The notes beneath the pieces were generated by a model. That model was not told where the DNA came from. It did no database searches and saw nothing but the letters and a program-made list of their open reading frames with translations. Positions 44,555 to 54,821 of a stretch of DNA of 64,000 nucleotides are shown piece after piece. Numbering within the stretch: position 1 is the stretch's first letter; every line of letters begins with the position of its first letter. Both the position numbers and the translations under genes were made by a program. Source of the stretch: Elusimicrobiota bacterium (GTDB lineage: Bacteria > Elusimicrobiota > Elusimicrobia > FEN-1173); NCBI GenBank assembly GCA_016714745.1, contig JADKCG010000003.1:1-64000 (forward strand), given 5' to 3'.

Positions 44555-45270
44555 AAAAGATACTCCCTTTTGTGCTTCTTGTTCTGGTCATCGGCGCGAT
44601 CCTCTTCTGGCGCGTGACGCAGAGAAAAGAATTTCATTACGCAGGCACAGTGGAAGCCACGGAAGTTGACATCAGCCCACGCCTGGCCGCGCCCCTTTTA
44701 AACATTGTCCCCCAGGAAGGGGACGCGGCGGTCCGTGGGGCGGTCATCATTGAATTGGATAGCGCCGATGTCCGATTGGCCGCTGATCAGGCGGAACGGG
44801 ACTACAAACGGGGAGTTGATTTGAACCGAAACGGGTCCCTCCCCATGGAGGCGTTGGAGCGGTTACGGTTTCGACGGGACGATGCGGTTTTGCGTTTGTC
44901 CTGGTGCACCATCGTCTCTCCCCTGAATGGCACTGTCCTTCGTCGCTACCGCGAGCCGAGCGAATGGGTGACCCCCGGACAAAAGATTCTCACCCTGGCG
45001 AACCTAAAAGACCTTTACACCTATGTCTATGTGCCGGCCCCTGTCATGGAAAAACTGAAGCTGAACCAAGAAGTGGTCGCGCGACTTCCTTTTTCAGAAA
45101 GCCGGAGGATCCCAGGCAAGATTGTTCACATTCGCAACGAAGCCGAGTTCACGCCGAAAAATGTCCAAACTCGGACCGAGCGCGAACGATTGGTGTTTGG
45201 GATCAAAATCGCCTTCGACAACACGGACGGGGAATTGAAACCGGGCATGTCCGTTGAACTCACATTTTGA
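44551..45270 (+). CDS. HlyD-type membrane fusion protein (YbhG-like)
   Basis: 239 residues with an N-terminal membrane anchor (MKKILPFVLLVLVIGAILFW). FHYAGTVEATEVDISPRLAA and IVSPLNGTVLRRYREPSEWV are the two halves of the lipoyl domain; the coiled hairpin between them is very short. The C-terminal beta-barrel ends KPGMSVELTF. Links the inner-membrane ABC part to TolC. 4-bp overlaps on both sides. Confidence 0.9.
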   Translation: MKKILPFVLLVLVIGAILFWRVTQRKEFHYAGTVEATEVDISPRLAAPLLNIVPQEGDAAVRGAVIIELDSADVRLAADQAERDYKRGVDLNRNGSLPMEALERLRFRRDDAVLRLSWCTIVSPLNGTVLRRYREPSEWVTPGQKILTLANLKDLYTYVYVPAPVMEKLKLNQEVVARLPFSESRRIPGKIVHIRNEAEFTPKNVQTRTERERLVFGIKIAFDNTDGELKPGMSVELTF

Positions 45271-46004
45271 CGTCCCTTTCTATTGAGGTAACGGATGTCT
45301 ACAAAAAGCTTGGGCCGAACCAGGCGTTAGCGGGGGTGACCCTGTGCCTTGAAGAGGGGGGATTGTATGGCGTGATTGGGCCGGATGGGGCGGGGAAAAC
45401 CACACTGCTCCGCACGATCATGGGACTATTCCATCCGGACGAAGGGCGCGTGGCCTTTCGAATTGAAAATAAAGCCGCCTCGTTTGATCAAGCGCGTCCT
45501 TTAATCGCCTACATGCCCCAACAGCAAAGTCTCTACCCGGACCTTTCCATCAAAGAGCATTTAGAATTTTTTCGGGACCTCTACCAGATTTCCGACGACG
45601 TCTACACGGCCCGTCGCCAACGCTTGCTCCGTCTCACGCGGCTGGAAAAGTTTGAAGACCGGCCCGCGGGCCAGCTCTCAGGGGGGATGTATAAAAAACT
45701 GGGCCTCATGTGCGCCCTCCTCCAAACACCGTCCGCCCTTCTGCTCGATGAACCGACCAACGGAGTTGATCCCATCAGCCGTCGTGAATTTTGGGATCTG
45801 TTGTATGAGTTGAGAGGCGAGGGAATTTTAATTCTCATGGCCACGGCGTACATGGACGAGGCCGAACGGTGCGGTGAAGTGCATCTGATGGAAGCGGGCC
45901 GGATATGGACCTATGGGCCTCCCCGAACCATTTTGGAAAAAGAAAAGGCCCGCGATTTTGCCGAACTTTTTGTCCGACGGGCAGAGGGGTCCCAAGGAAA
46001 ATGA
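45267..46004 (+). CDS. ABC transporter ATP-binding protein 1 of the efflux cassette (YbhF N-half-like)
   Basis: 245 residues. Walker A GPDGAGKTTLLRTIMG, signature LSGGMYKKLGLMCALLQ, Walker B ALLLDEPTNGVD, switch His replaced by Ala in LMATAYMDEAERC. In E. coli YbhF both ATPase halves are fused; here they are separate genes with a 4-bp overlap. The missing switch His suggests this site hydrolyses ATP weakly. Confidence 0.9.
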   Translation: MTSLSIEVTDVYKKLGPNQALAGVTLCLEEGGLYGVIGPDGAGKTTLLRTIMGLFHPDEGRVAFRIENKAASFDQARPLIAYMPQQQSLYPDLSIKEHLEFFRDLYQISDDVYTARRQRLLRLTRLEKFEDRPAGQLSGGMYKKLGLMCALLQTPSALLLDEPTNGVDPISRREFWDLLYELRGEGILILMATAYMDEAERCGEVHLMEAGRIWTYGPPRTILEKEKARDFAELFVRRAEGSQGK

Positions 46005-46915
46005 AAGCCGTCGATGTTGAAAATCTCACGGTCCGGTTCGGGCCGTTCACAGCGGTGGATGGCCTTTCGTTCGATGTGGCACCGGGCGAGATTTTTGGGT
46101 TCTTGGGCGCCAACGGCGCAGGCAAAACCACCACCATCCGTGTGCTGACGGGCCTTTTGGCGCCGACCTCCGGCACCGTCCGTGTGGCGGGCCTCACGTT
46201 TGACGACGGCGGGCGCGCCATCAAATCGCGCGTGGGATATATGTCCCAGCGATTCACCCTTTACAATGATCTCAGCGTTTCTGAAAATCTCTCGTTCGCC
46301 GCCGGACTCCGAAAAATTCCTCCCTCGATTTCCGTGGAGCGAACGGAGCGCCTGTTGAATTTCGTCAAATTTGACCAGCCCCTCACCACGCTCGTGCGGA
46401 ACCTTCCCGGCGGTCTGAAACAGGAAGTCTCCCTCGTGGCCGCGCTTTTGCATGATCCGGAAATCGTTTTCCTGGATGAACCCACCGCCGGGGTCTCCCC
46501 GTCTGTCCGGGCGCGGTTTTGGGCCCTGATCCGCGCCTTGGCCAAGGAAGGCAAAACGATTTTCGTCAGCACCCATTACATGGACGAAGCCGAGGAGTGC
46601 GGGCGGATCGCCCTCATGCGCGCGGGCCGGATCATCGCGCTCGACACTCCCGCTGAATTAAAAACCCAGGCGTTCCCGGAACGCATGGTGGAAATTCAAT
46701 GGACCCACACCGTTCCAGAGGGTTGGCGCGAAGCGCTCTTGAGCGGCGCGGCGTCGTCGGTGGTCCCTTATGGTTTGCATCACCACGTGTTGCTGAAAGA
46801 CGTCGGGGCCTGGGATCGATTTGTCTCAGCGCAAAGCGGCCGGTTGGCGGCCAGGGACATTCGGCCTTCCTTGGAAGACGTTTTCATTCGCCTCGTGGAA
46901 GGCGCAGAGCGATGA
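46001..46915 (+). CDS. ABC transporter ATP-binding protein 2 of the efflux cassette
   Basis: 304 residues from ATG 46001. Walker A LGANGAGKTTTIRVL, signature-like region LPGGLKQEVSLVAALLHDPE, Walker B IVFLDEPTAGV, switch His in VSTHYMDEAEEC. A C-terminal regulatory extension of the ABC-2 exporter type follows (LEDVFIRLVEGAER). Pairs with the preceding ATPase. Confidence 0.9.
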   Translation: MKAVDVENLTVRFGPFTAVDGLSFDVAPGEIFGFLGANGAGKTTTIRVLTGLLAPTSGTVRVAGLTFDDGGRAIKSRVGYMSQRFTLYNDLSVSENLSFAAGLRKIPPSISVERTERLLNFVKFDQPLTTLVRNLPGGLKQEVSLVAALLHDPEIVFLDEPTAGVSPSVRARFWALIRALAKEGKTIFVSTHYMDEAEECGRIALMRAGRIIALDTPAELKTQAFPERMVEIQWTHTVPEGWREALLSGAASSVVPYGLHHHVLLKDVGAWDRFVSAQSGRLAARDIRPSLEDVFIRLVEGAER

Positions 46916-48051
46916 ACACGCCAACCCTCTCCGCCCCGCGCCGGTTCATTTGGGGCCGCGCTCTTTCCATTGCACGGAAAGAAATCCGCCACCTTTCTCG
47001 AGACCTGTTCACCCTCAGCATGGCGCTGGGCGTTCCGGTGTTTCTTGTGATCTTCTTTGGCTATGTGTTGGACTACGATGTCAAACGTGTCAAACTTCTT
47101 GTGGTGGATCAGGATCAAACGCGCGTTTCACGGGAACTGGCGGACATTTTTGCGAGCGCGGATTATTTCACTCCGTTGGCGCTACGGCCCGGCGAGACGC
47201 CGCTCGGCTCTTTGGAAGAGGGCCGCGCCAAAGCGGTACTCTTTATCGAACCGGGGTTTGCCCGCGACATGGCCAAAGGGCAATCCTCCAACGCCCAAAT
47301 CGTTATCGATGGGGCGGACAACCAAACCACCAGCGTCATCGCCAGTTACCTGGCGGGCTTCAAAACGCCGCCATTCGGCGGCTTCTTCCAGAGGCGCGTG
47401 TTTCGCCCGTGTCTCCGTACGCGGTTTTTATTTAATCCCGAACTCAACAGTCGTTGGTTTGTGGTCACAGGGTTATTCGTGGTGGTCACCGGCATCGTGT
47501 CGGTTCTTTTGACGGCGTTGACCGTGGCGCGGGAATGGGAAACGGGGTCCATGGAACTTTTGCTCTCGACGCCCGTCCAACCCATGGAAATCATTGTGGG
47601 AAAACTGGCCCCCTACATGGGACTCTGTTTGGTGGCGGTGGGCCTGATCTATGGGGCCGCGCGGATTGGGTTCGGGATCCCCTTCAATGGGAACCATGGG
47701 ACATTTCTTCTGGCCTGTTTCCTCTTTTTGACATGTACCCTAGCCCAGGGCCTTCTGATCTCTGTTCTGACACGTCAACAACAGTTGGCCATGCAGTTCT
47801 CGAACCTCACGGGCCTTCTGCCCGCCACGCTCCTGTCGGGGTTCGTCTTTCCTGTGGAAAGCATGCCTGTGTTCTTTCGCTCTTTCACCGCGCTCCTGCC
47901 GGCCCGCTGGTTTGTGGTGGCGTGTCGGGGGATCTTTTTAAAAGGCGCGGGGGTGACAGACCTGGCTGTGCCCCTCGGCGTCATGGCCGTGATCGGGACC
48001 GTCTTGGTGTTCCTGGCGGTCAAGAAATTTAAGAAAGATTTAGAACCATGA
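46912..48051 (+). CDS. ABC-2 type permease 1 (YbhS/YbhR-like)
   Basis: 379 residues from ATG 46912. A first membrane helix (LSMALGVPVFLVIFFGYVLD), a large periplasmic domain, then five C-terminal helices from FVVTGLFVVVTGIVSVLLTA onward with WETGSMELLLSTPVQPMEII between two of them. The periplasmic stretch near 47360-47430 reads more naturally in another frame (VSPVSPYAVFI before FNPELNS), so two compensating indels are likely. ATGA overlaps on both sides. Confidence 0.88.
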   Translation: MNTPTLSAPRRFIWGRALSIARKEIRHLSRDLFTLSMALGVPVFLVIFFGYVLDYDVKRVKLLVVDQDQTRVSRELADIFASADYFTPLALRPGETPLGSLEEGRAKAVLFIEPGFARDMAKGQSSNAQIVIDGADNQTTSVIASYLAGFKTPPFGGFFQRRVFRPCLRTRFLFNPELNSRWFVVTGLFVVVTGIVSVLLTALTVAREWETGSMELLLSTPVQPMEIIVGKLAPYMGLCLVAVGLIYGAARIGFGIPFNGNHGTFLLACFLFLTCTLAQGLLISVLTRQQQLAMQFSNLTGLLPATLLSGFVFPVESMPVFFRSFTALLPARWFVVACRGIFLKGAGVTDLAVPLGVMAVIGTVLVFLAVKKFKKDLEP

Positions 48052-49165
48052 ACCCCACCCTTCTGGCCTTCATCAAAAAAGAGTTCATCCAAGCCCTGCG
48101 GGATAAACGCATGCGCATGATTATTTTTGTCATCCCCGTGGTCCAAATGACGCTCTTTGGGTTGGCGCTTCCAACGAAATAAAAAATATCCGATTGGCGG
48201 TCTACGCGGCCCCCGACGATCGGCTGGCCGAAAAATCGGGGAACACGCCGCGGGGTCCGGTTGGTTTCGGATCGTCCCGGCCACCGATCCGGATCCGTTT
48301 TATTTGGTCCGGTCTGGTCGGGCGGACGCGGTTTTGGTGGCGCCTCCGGGCGGGCTGACCTGGGCGCTGTCGCGAGGAAAGGGTCAGGCCCAACTGTTGG
48401 TGGACGCCACCAACGCCATCAAAGGGCGCGTGATCGAAAGTTACATGAACGCGATCCTTCGTCGCACCATCGCGGATGAAAATCATAATTCGGAGACCGT
48501 TCCCCCCTCCCTTTCGTTTGATGTCCGGGTTTTATACAACCCCACCTTGCAAACGTCGGCCTATTTGGTGCCCGGCGTGATGGGACTGATCCTCTGTTTG
48601 GTGACCATCCTTTTGGCCAGCATGTCCATGGCGCGGGAACGGGAATTGGGGACCTTCGAAACCCTGCTGGCGGCGCCCGTCGAACGGTGGGAAATTTTCC
48701 TCGGAAAAACCCTTCCTTTTATGATTTTGGGAATGGCCGACGTACCGCTCCTGGTGGGGTTGGGGGTGGCAGGGTTTCATGTACCGCTTCGCGGGCCGCT
48801 CTGGGCGCTTTTTTTAGCGGCGGGGGTTTTCGTTGGGACCACGGTGTGCGTCGGGACCTTGATTTCCACGTTCGCCAAAAATCAACAGCAGGCCATGATG
48901 GGGGGTTTCTCTTTCTCTTTCCGGCCATCCAATTATCCGGGGGTCATGGCGCCCATCGAAAACATCCCGGGGCCTTCGCCCCCTTTCCTGGGTCAACCCC
49001 TTAGGTTCTTCGTTTCCTTGACGCGGCAAGTGATGCTGAAAGGGACCATCGGTCCGTTCTATTGGACGAACCTCGGCGCGTTGGCGTTCCTCGGCATGCT
49101 CGGCCGCCAGCGCCAGTGTCCATCGGTTCCGGCGAACTGGCGTGACCCAAAAGAATTTGCGATAA
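48048..49165 (+). CDS. ABC-2 type permease 2, broken by several frame changes
   Basis: Starts MNPTLLAFIKKEFIQALRDK at 48048. The first frame ends at 48182, but sense continues in another frame (SNEIKNIRLAVYAAPDDRLA), then switches near 48240-48270 to the long frame with VLYNPTLQTSAYLVPGVMGL and MARERELGTFETLLAAPVER. A local pair of indels near 48905/48943 would restore LFLFPAIQLSGVM. A last switch near 49100 gives the end SVHRFRRTGVTQKNLR with stop at 49165. Together this is a full ABC-2 permease of about 370 residues. Confidence 0.75.
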
Positions 49166-49283
49166 AAAAAATAAGCCTTGCAATTATTCACATTATCTGC
49201 TATATTTAATAGATAAGAATTGGGTATCGGGCCAAGAGGAATGAACGACAACACGATCGATAAAGGATCTTTTCGTCCAATAA

Positions 49284-50159
49284 ATGACGTCTCACATTAA
49301 CGCGCCATCCTCGGATCCGCGCCGCGCCCGGTTTCCGGCCGGCGCCGGCCCCTCCCAAAGAATATGGGGTGACGCGCCTTGTCATTCTCCCTCGGGATCC
49401 CCGTTGGATGCACGCTTATTGGGAAGTCGCTCCGTATACCTGGGAAGAAGCTCGCAAACAATTCGGTGACATTTTAAAACAAGGCCGCTCGGTCCTTCGC
49501 GTCCATTCCCAAAACGCCGGGAAAGACGAAAGTTTCGACGTGGACGTCAACGTTGACGCGCGCAACTGGTACGTGTTTTCGCCCCACGGCGATGGGGAAT
49601 GGCACGCTCAACTGGGATTGATTCTCCCTGACGGCCGGTTCGTTTTGCTGGCCATCTCCAACAAAATTCGTCTTCCCGCCGGGCAGGTGTCCGATCTCAT
49701 GGACGAAAAATGGGGAATCATCAGAACAGATTGGGAACGGTTGTTTGAACTGTCGGGCGGCGGCCGTTTGGGCGCCGGTTCGCTGGACCTTGTCAAAATG
49801 TTGGCCCAACGATGGGACCTGTTGCAGAACGTGTCTTCCGCGTCGTTGATCCCCGGATCTCCACCCCCACCTCGCCCGGGGGCGCCAGTTGGGGGCGACC
49901 GCCGTCCCTTTCCAAAGAAAAAGGATTTTGGCTTGTGGCCGACACCGAGGTCATCGTGTATGGCGCCACGGAACCCGACGCGGCGCTCACGTTCCAGGGG
50001 CGGCCTGTCCCCCTCAATATTGACGGCACCTTTTCGTTCCGTTTCGCCCTTCCGGACGGCCAACAAATTTTCCCCATTCATGCCACGAACCGCGATGGCG
50101 ACATGACGCGTTTCGTCGAATTTAAGGTGTCACGTCAGTCCCGCAAAAGTCAGGACTAA
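49284..50159 (+). CDS. DUF4912-domain protein, two frame breaks
   Basis: The core frame from 49369 has TRLVILPRDPRWMHAYWEVA and WYVFSPHGDGEWHAQLGLIL, typical of DUF4912. Near 49850-49870 the sense moves to another frame with GFWLVADTEVIVYGATEPDA and IDGTFSFRFALPDGQQ, ending at 50159. The likely N-terminus is the ATG at 49284, out of frame with the core. Between 49340 and 49370, PPKEYGVTRLVIL fits the usual start of the domain. It immediately precedes a GH57 enzyme, a frequent pairing, so a glycan or glycogen role is likely. Confidence 0.75.
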
Positions 50160-50182
50160 TTTGACCGTCTCCTCCCCTCTCC

Positions 50183-51783
50183 ATGGCTGATCCGCAGGGT
50201 TACCTCTGCCTCGTCCTTCACGCGCACTTGCCGTACGTGCGTCACCCGGAATACCCGGACTTCCTCGAAGAAGATTGGTTTTACGAAGCCATCACCGAAA
50301 CCTACGTCCCCCTCTTAGACATCCTGGAGCGTCTGGCGGGAGAGAAGATCCCTTTCCGCATCACGATGTCGCTCACCCCGCCACTGTGCAACATGTTGGC
50401 CGACGATCTTTTGTTGTCTCGATACCGCGTTCGGCTGGAAAAGTTATTGGAATTGGGAGAAAAAGAAGTCTTCCGGACACGCAGTTTGCCCGCGGCGTTT
50501 CAAGAAACGGCCGCAATGTATCTGAGCAAGTTCCGTAGAGTCAAAGAAATTTTTGACGGCTGTGGGGGCCGGATTCTGAAACGGTTTAAAGCCCTGCAAG
50601 ATTATGGCCTTCTCGAGATCATTACCTGTGGCGCGACCCACGGCTATCTGCCGCTCATGATCCACGAAGAATCCCGACGAGCCCAAATCCGCATCGCTGT
50701 TCAGGATTACCAACGGCATTTCGGTCGCCCGCCCAAGGGGATCTGGCTTCCCGAATGCGCCTACGCCCCGGGCGTGGACGCCCTTTTAAAAGAGAACGGG
50801 ATCCGTTTTTCGTTTCTGGATTCCCACGGGGTGCTGTTCTCCAAACCGCGCCCACGATATGGTGTGTTCGCGCCCATCTATTCCCCGGGCGGGGTGGCTT
50901 TCTTTGGCCGTGACATGGAAACAGCCCACCAAGTCTGGTCGGCTGAGCAGGGGTACCCCGGCGATTTTAATTACCGCGAATTTTATCGGGACATCGGCTA
51001 CGATTTGGAATACAATTACGTCCGCCCTTACCTCCACGACGACGGTGTCCGCCGGAATACGGGGATCAAATACCACCGCGTCACCGGCCGTGTGGCGTTG
51101 GCGGACAAGGAACCCTACGTTCCGTCCCGCGCCCGGAGCACCGCCGCCAGCCATGCGGGAAACTTTCTGTTCAATCGGGAACGGCAAGTGGAATATCTCA
51201 GAGGCGTCATGAACCGCCCGCCTCTGGTGACCTCGGTGTACGACGCGGAACTGTTCGGCCATTGGTGGTTTGAAGGCCCTGATTTTCTGGACGCGCTCCT
51301 CCGCAAAATGCACTTCGACCAAAATTCAGTGAAGACCACCCATCCCGTGGAATATTTACAAAATTTTCCCGAACACCAAATCACTGAACCCGAACCGTCC
51401 AGCTGGGGAGACAAAGGATACCACGAAGTCTGGCTGAACGCCTCCAACGATTGGGTCTATCCGCACCTCCACATCGCGGCGGAACGCATGATCCACCTGG
51501 CCAATATTCACCTGAATGCCCAGGGACGCTTCTCCGTTATTTAAACCAGGCGGCGCGGGAACTTCTCCTGGCCCAATCCTCAGACTGGGCTTTTCTGATG
51601 ACAGTGGGTACCGCCCGCCAGTACTCGGAGAAGCGCACTCGGGACCACATCGACCGGTTTTTGGAACTTTTCCATCGGGTCCAGGAAAACCGATTGGACG
51701 AAGGTTTCGTCGCTCACCTGGAATCCATCGACAATCTGTTCCCCGAAATCGATTACCGCGCTTACCAAAGCGTCACCGCGTAA
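50183..51783 (+). CDS. GH57 1,4-alpha-glucan branching enzyme (DUF1957 C-terminus), one frame break
   Basis: YLCLVLHAHLPYVRHPEYPD is the GH57 start. The catalytic nucleophile Glu lies in GIWLPECAYAPG (about residue 190) and the acid/base Asp in VYDAELFGHWWFEG (about residue 350). The first frame stops at 51544; the other frame continues with LNQAARELLLAQSSDWAFLM, the classic end of these enzymes, to 51783. The break is around 51518-51530. It introduces alpha-1,6 branches in glycogen-like polymers. 23 bp after the DUF4912 gene. Confidence 0.9.
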
Positions 51784-51868
51784 TTCCCCGTAATATTTGT
51801 CTTTGGCTATTTAATTCGCTACACTTTGTTGACGGACATTGTTTTTATCATTTCTGTCGGAGGATCCA

Positions 51869-52213
51869 ATGCGTCTCATGCAAGAGTTTAAGCAATTCGC
51901 CATGCGCGGCAATGTGATCGACTTGGCGGTCGGGGTCGTGATCGGTGGGGCGTTTGGAAAAATTGTCACTTCCCTCGTCAACGACATCGTCATGCCTATC
52001 GTTGGCGCCCTCACGGGCGGGGTCGACTTTAAAGACAAAGTGTGGGTTCTCACAACGCCGGTCGAGGGCCTTCCTCCCGTAACGCTCAAATACGGGGCAT
52101 TCGCCAACGCTGTTTTGGATTTTATGATCATCGCCTTTGCCATATTTATGGCGATCAAAGTGATGAATAAGTTGGCGCGAACCTCTCTGGCCACTGTCGC
52201 CCCTGTCAAATAA
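51869..52213 (+). CDS. mscL: Large-conductance mechanosensitive channel
   Basis: 114 residues from ATG 51869, with GGAGG just upstream. FKQFAMRGNVIDLAVGVVIGGAFGKIVTSL is the N-terminal helix and pore-lining TM1; a periplasmic loop follows; TM2 is VLDFMIIAFAIFMAIKVMNK. Somewhat shorter at the C-terminus than E. coli MscL (136). Releases solutes on hypo-osmotic shock. Confidence 0.95.
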   Translation: MRLMQEFKQFAMRGNVIDLAVGVVIGGAFGKIVTSLVNDIVMPIVGALTGGVDFKDKVWVLTTPVEGLPPVTLKYGAFANAVLDFMIIAFAIFMAIKVMNKLARTSLATVAPVK

Positions 52214-52245
52214 TGATTTCGCCCATTTCAATGAGAGGAGATTTG

Positions 52246-53327
52246 ATGAAACGAGTGCTATTGGGTCTATGCATGATAGGAACACTTTTCGGACCCCTAT
52301 TTGCCGGCGATGCCACAGGACGGATCGCGGTGGGAGGGGCAGGAGGTTGGGGAGATTTATTGGCCCGAAAAGATGATAAGAAGGAAACAAACGGAGATCT
52401 TTTTGGATCCGCTTGGATGCGTCTTGGCCTCTCTCATAGGAATGAAATATACATTGGGTACGACTCTATTCAATTAAAGGTGAAAAATGATTCGTCCGAA
52501 AACACACTGAGAATCCGACCGGTGACAGTCGGCCTTTGGCACTCCTTTTCGTCGGGGAAAAAATAACGCCTATTGCCACAATCGGGATTGGCGGCGCGGA
52601 CCTCCACGGGTTTGGCTCTTCGGATGGGAAATCCCAATCCGCTTTTGCTGTTCAGGGGGGCCTGGGTTTTGAATACTTTCCCGTGAGCATGTTCAGCGTG
52701 GGAGTTCTCGGCCGGGTACACTATGTCCTGAACGAATCCATGAATGATCGCGTGGAGGCAACGGCATATACGTTGGGGTTGATGGCCAACGTTTTTTGGG
52801 GCGGGGAAAAAGAAGTTACGATAAAAATAGCCGCACCCGTTTTGGAAGAGGTTCCATTAATGATTCAACCACCAATGGATACCGATGGGGACGAGGTTCT
52901 GGATTCCGATGACAAGTGCCCCGATACTCCCGCCGGCTCCCTCGTCAACGAGGAGGGGTGTCCCGTTGTCAAAGTGTCTGTTTCTCTCGATGTAAAGTTT
53001 GTCTCGGGAAAGTCCGCTCTGGCTCCGGGAACCGACGAGCAACTTAAAAAAGTCTCCGCCTTCATGCAAAAACATTCCGACACCACCATCGTCATTGAGG
53101 GCCATTCGGATAACGTGGGGGGGGCCGCAATGAACAAAAAATTGTCCCAACAAAGGGCGGACGCTGTTCGAAAGGAACTGGTGGAAAAATTCGGCATCGC
53201 CGCAGATCGGATCACCGCCAAGGGGTTTGGTCTTGAGGCTCCCATCGCCGACAACGCCACAGCGGAGGGGCGCGCGGCAAACCGCCGCGTGGTGGCCACC
53301 CTTTCTGCTTCTGTCGTTAAAAAATAA
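52246..53327 (+). CDS. OmpA-family outer-membrane protein, one-base break near 52560
   Basis: ATG 52246 (MKRVLLGLCMIGTLFGPLFA signal peptide) preceded by AGAGGAG. An N-terminal beta-barrel follows. At 52559-52565 the six-A run followed by TAACG gives a stop; one more A would read GKKITPIATIGIGG, and the protein continues in that frame. Then comes a thrombospondin-3-like calcium loop (DTDGDEVLDSDDKCPDTPAG) and the OmpA C-terminal domain (VSLDVKFVSGKSALAPG, IVIEGHSDNVGGAAMNKKLS, NRR). About 360 residues when joined. Confidence 0.88.
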
Positions 53328-53396
53328 GATTCCAGGGGCGTCCCTCTCCCCTAAGCGGACGAGAAATTTATAAAAGTCAAATTCAGGAGATTAAAG

Positions 53397-54118
53397 ATGA
53401 AAAAGTCATCGTGTTGAGCGCCGTTTCTTGTTTGTGGCTTCCCGCCTTGTGGGCGGCGGACGTGCCGGCAAAGAACTGGAAAAACGAAGGGCAGGTGGCG
53501 TTTCTGTCGACGAAGGGAAACAGCCAATCGCGAACCTTGGGAGCGGGGGACAAATTTACGTGGGCCAAGGACAAAGACGCGTTGGACCTTTGGGCCGATG
53601 CGTTGAATGTGGAGAGCGACAACACACGCACCTCCGAACGATACAGCGCAGGGGAAAAAGCGGAGCGGAAACTCACCGACCGCAATTACGTTTTTGAACG
53701 GGGCCTCTGGGAGTCCAACCGATTTGCTGGCTACAGCCAGAGGTATGATGTGTCCCTGGGTCTCGGTCGCCACATGCTGATGACGGCAACGAATGAACTG
53801 TTCGGCGAATTGGGCGCGGGGTATATCAACGAACAACTGGTGCGCGCTCCCCGAAACGATTTCGCTTCCGGCCGCCTCTACGCCAAGTATGTGCGCATTT
53901 TCACTCCCACATCCAAATTTTCACAAGACGGAGAGTATCTCCATAATTTCGATGATCCCAACGGTTATCGGGTGAACACCGAGACCGCGCTGACGGCAGG
54001 GTTGTCCAATCACTTGGCTCTCAAACTCTCGTACGAATGGAAACACGTCCACGAACCTCCGGCGGGGTTTAAGAGAGACGATAACACGACCTTGGTGTCT
54101 CTTCTGATCAACTATTGA
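53397..54118 (+). CDS. DUF481 (YdiY-like) outer-membrane beta-barrel protein, start frame broken
   Basis: The ATG at 53397 follows AGGAGATTAAAG, but its frame stops after six codons. One extra A in the A-run just after the start (53400-53405) would give M-K-K-V-I-V-L-S-A-V, a proper signal peptide leading into the long frame (CLWLPALWAADVPAKNWKNE). The body has alternating beta strands with KNWKNEGQVAFLSTKGNSQS and the C-terminal DDNTTLVSLLINY ending in an aromatic, as usual for outer-membrane barrels. About 240 residues. Its 3' end overlaps the convergent zinc-finger gene by about 10 bp. Confidence 0.82.
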
Positions 54119-54584
54119 TTCCCGAGAAGGTTTTTTTTGAACGGGGTCTGGGTGTTCTCCCGGAGGCACCCCCAAATGGCATTCGCGGACGAACAAAAAC
54201 ATGCCGATCGGGGTTGGCCATCTGGGCGGCGCGGATGATTTTGGAGCGAGGGCAGTAGAACCCGTCAGCGGTTTCCTCCACCTTCTTCAACTCCCCCTTG
54301 TTGAGCCAAACGCCGTGGCACGCTCGGCAGAGGTCCAGCAAGATTCGGTGCGGCGGGGCGAATAGGATTTCTTCCAAATACCCCTGACACCGCGGACAAG
54401 CGTACGGTGTTGATTTCCCTTCCGAACGCGCTCCCGTCGGATTGGGAAAATCGTTCGTCAGTTCAGACAAAACATCAATTTCCTCATCTTCAAACCACAG
54501 GCCCCTGCATCCAACACAGAACTCCCATCGCACGTTGTCGAGGACCATCGGGCCGAGTTCCGCGGGACATTTAGGACAGTTCAT
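54108..54584 (-). CDS. zf-TFIIB-type zinc-finger protein
   Basis: 158 residues from ATG 54584, preceded by GGAGG. Two zinc ribbons: MNCPKCPAELGPMVLDNVRWEFCVGCRGLWFEDEEI and YACPRCQGYLEEILFAPPHRILLDLCRACHGVWLNKGELK, each of the C-P-x-C ... C-x-x-C-x-G-x-W-(F/L) type. The Arg-rich tail suggests nucleic-acid or ribosome contact. Function unknown. Starts the short minus-strand island. Confidence 0.85.
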   Translation of the reverse strand: MNCPKCPAELGPMVLDNVRWEFCVGCRGLWFEDEEIDVLSELTNDFPNPTGARSEGKSTPYACPRCQGYLEEILFAPPHRILLDLCRACHGVWLNKGELKKVEETADGFYCPRSKIIRAAQMANPDRHVFVRPRMPFGGASGRTPRPRSKKTFSGINS

Positions 54585-54724
54585 GTCGCCTCCTGGGTTC
54601 GGCTGTCCCCAGTATAGGCCCAATTTCCAATCCACGCAAGGGAGTGCGGATACCGTCTCAGTTTGCCTCGCGGCTACGTGAGGTCCCTGTCTGTAAGAAG
54701 GGATCTGATGAGAGGGAATCCCGG

Positions 54725-54802
54725 GAAGTTGCCCGATTTATCAGGCGTCTTTTTCAGAGGGCTTTTTAGACGGACACGAGTGTTCCCCGATCGGGCAACG
54801 AC
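54725..54802. repeat. REPIN-like element 4
   Basis: 78 bp between the zinc-finger gene and metF. Left end gaagttgcccgatttatcag; right end ccccgatcgggcaacgac. Inverted pair as in elements 1-3. Confidence 0.7.
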
Positions 54803-54821
54803 TGGCTTTCCTGACAAGATT

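Noticed and set aside
46699..46911. Upstream extension of permease 1
   Set aside because: It overlaps the coding end of ATPase 2; the ATG at 46912 has the same 4-bp overlap style as all genes in the operon.
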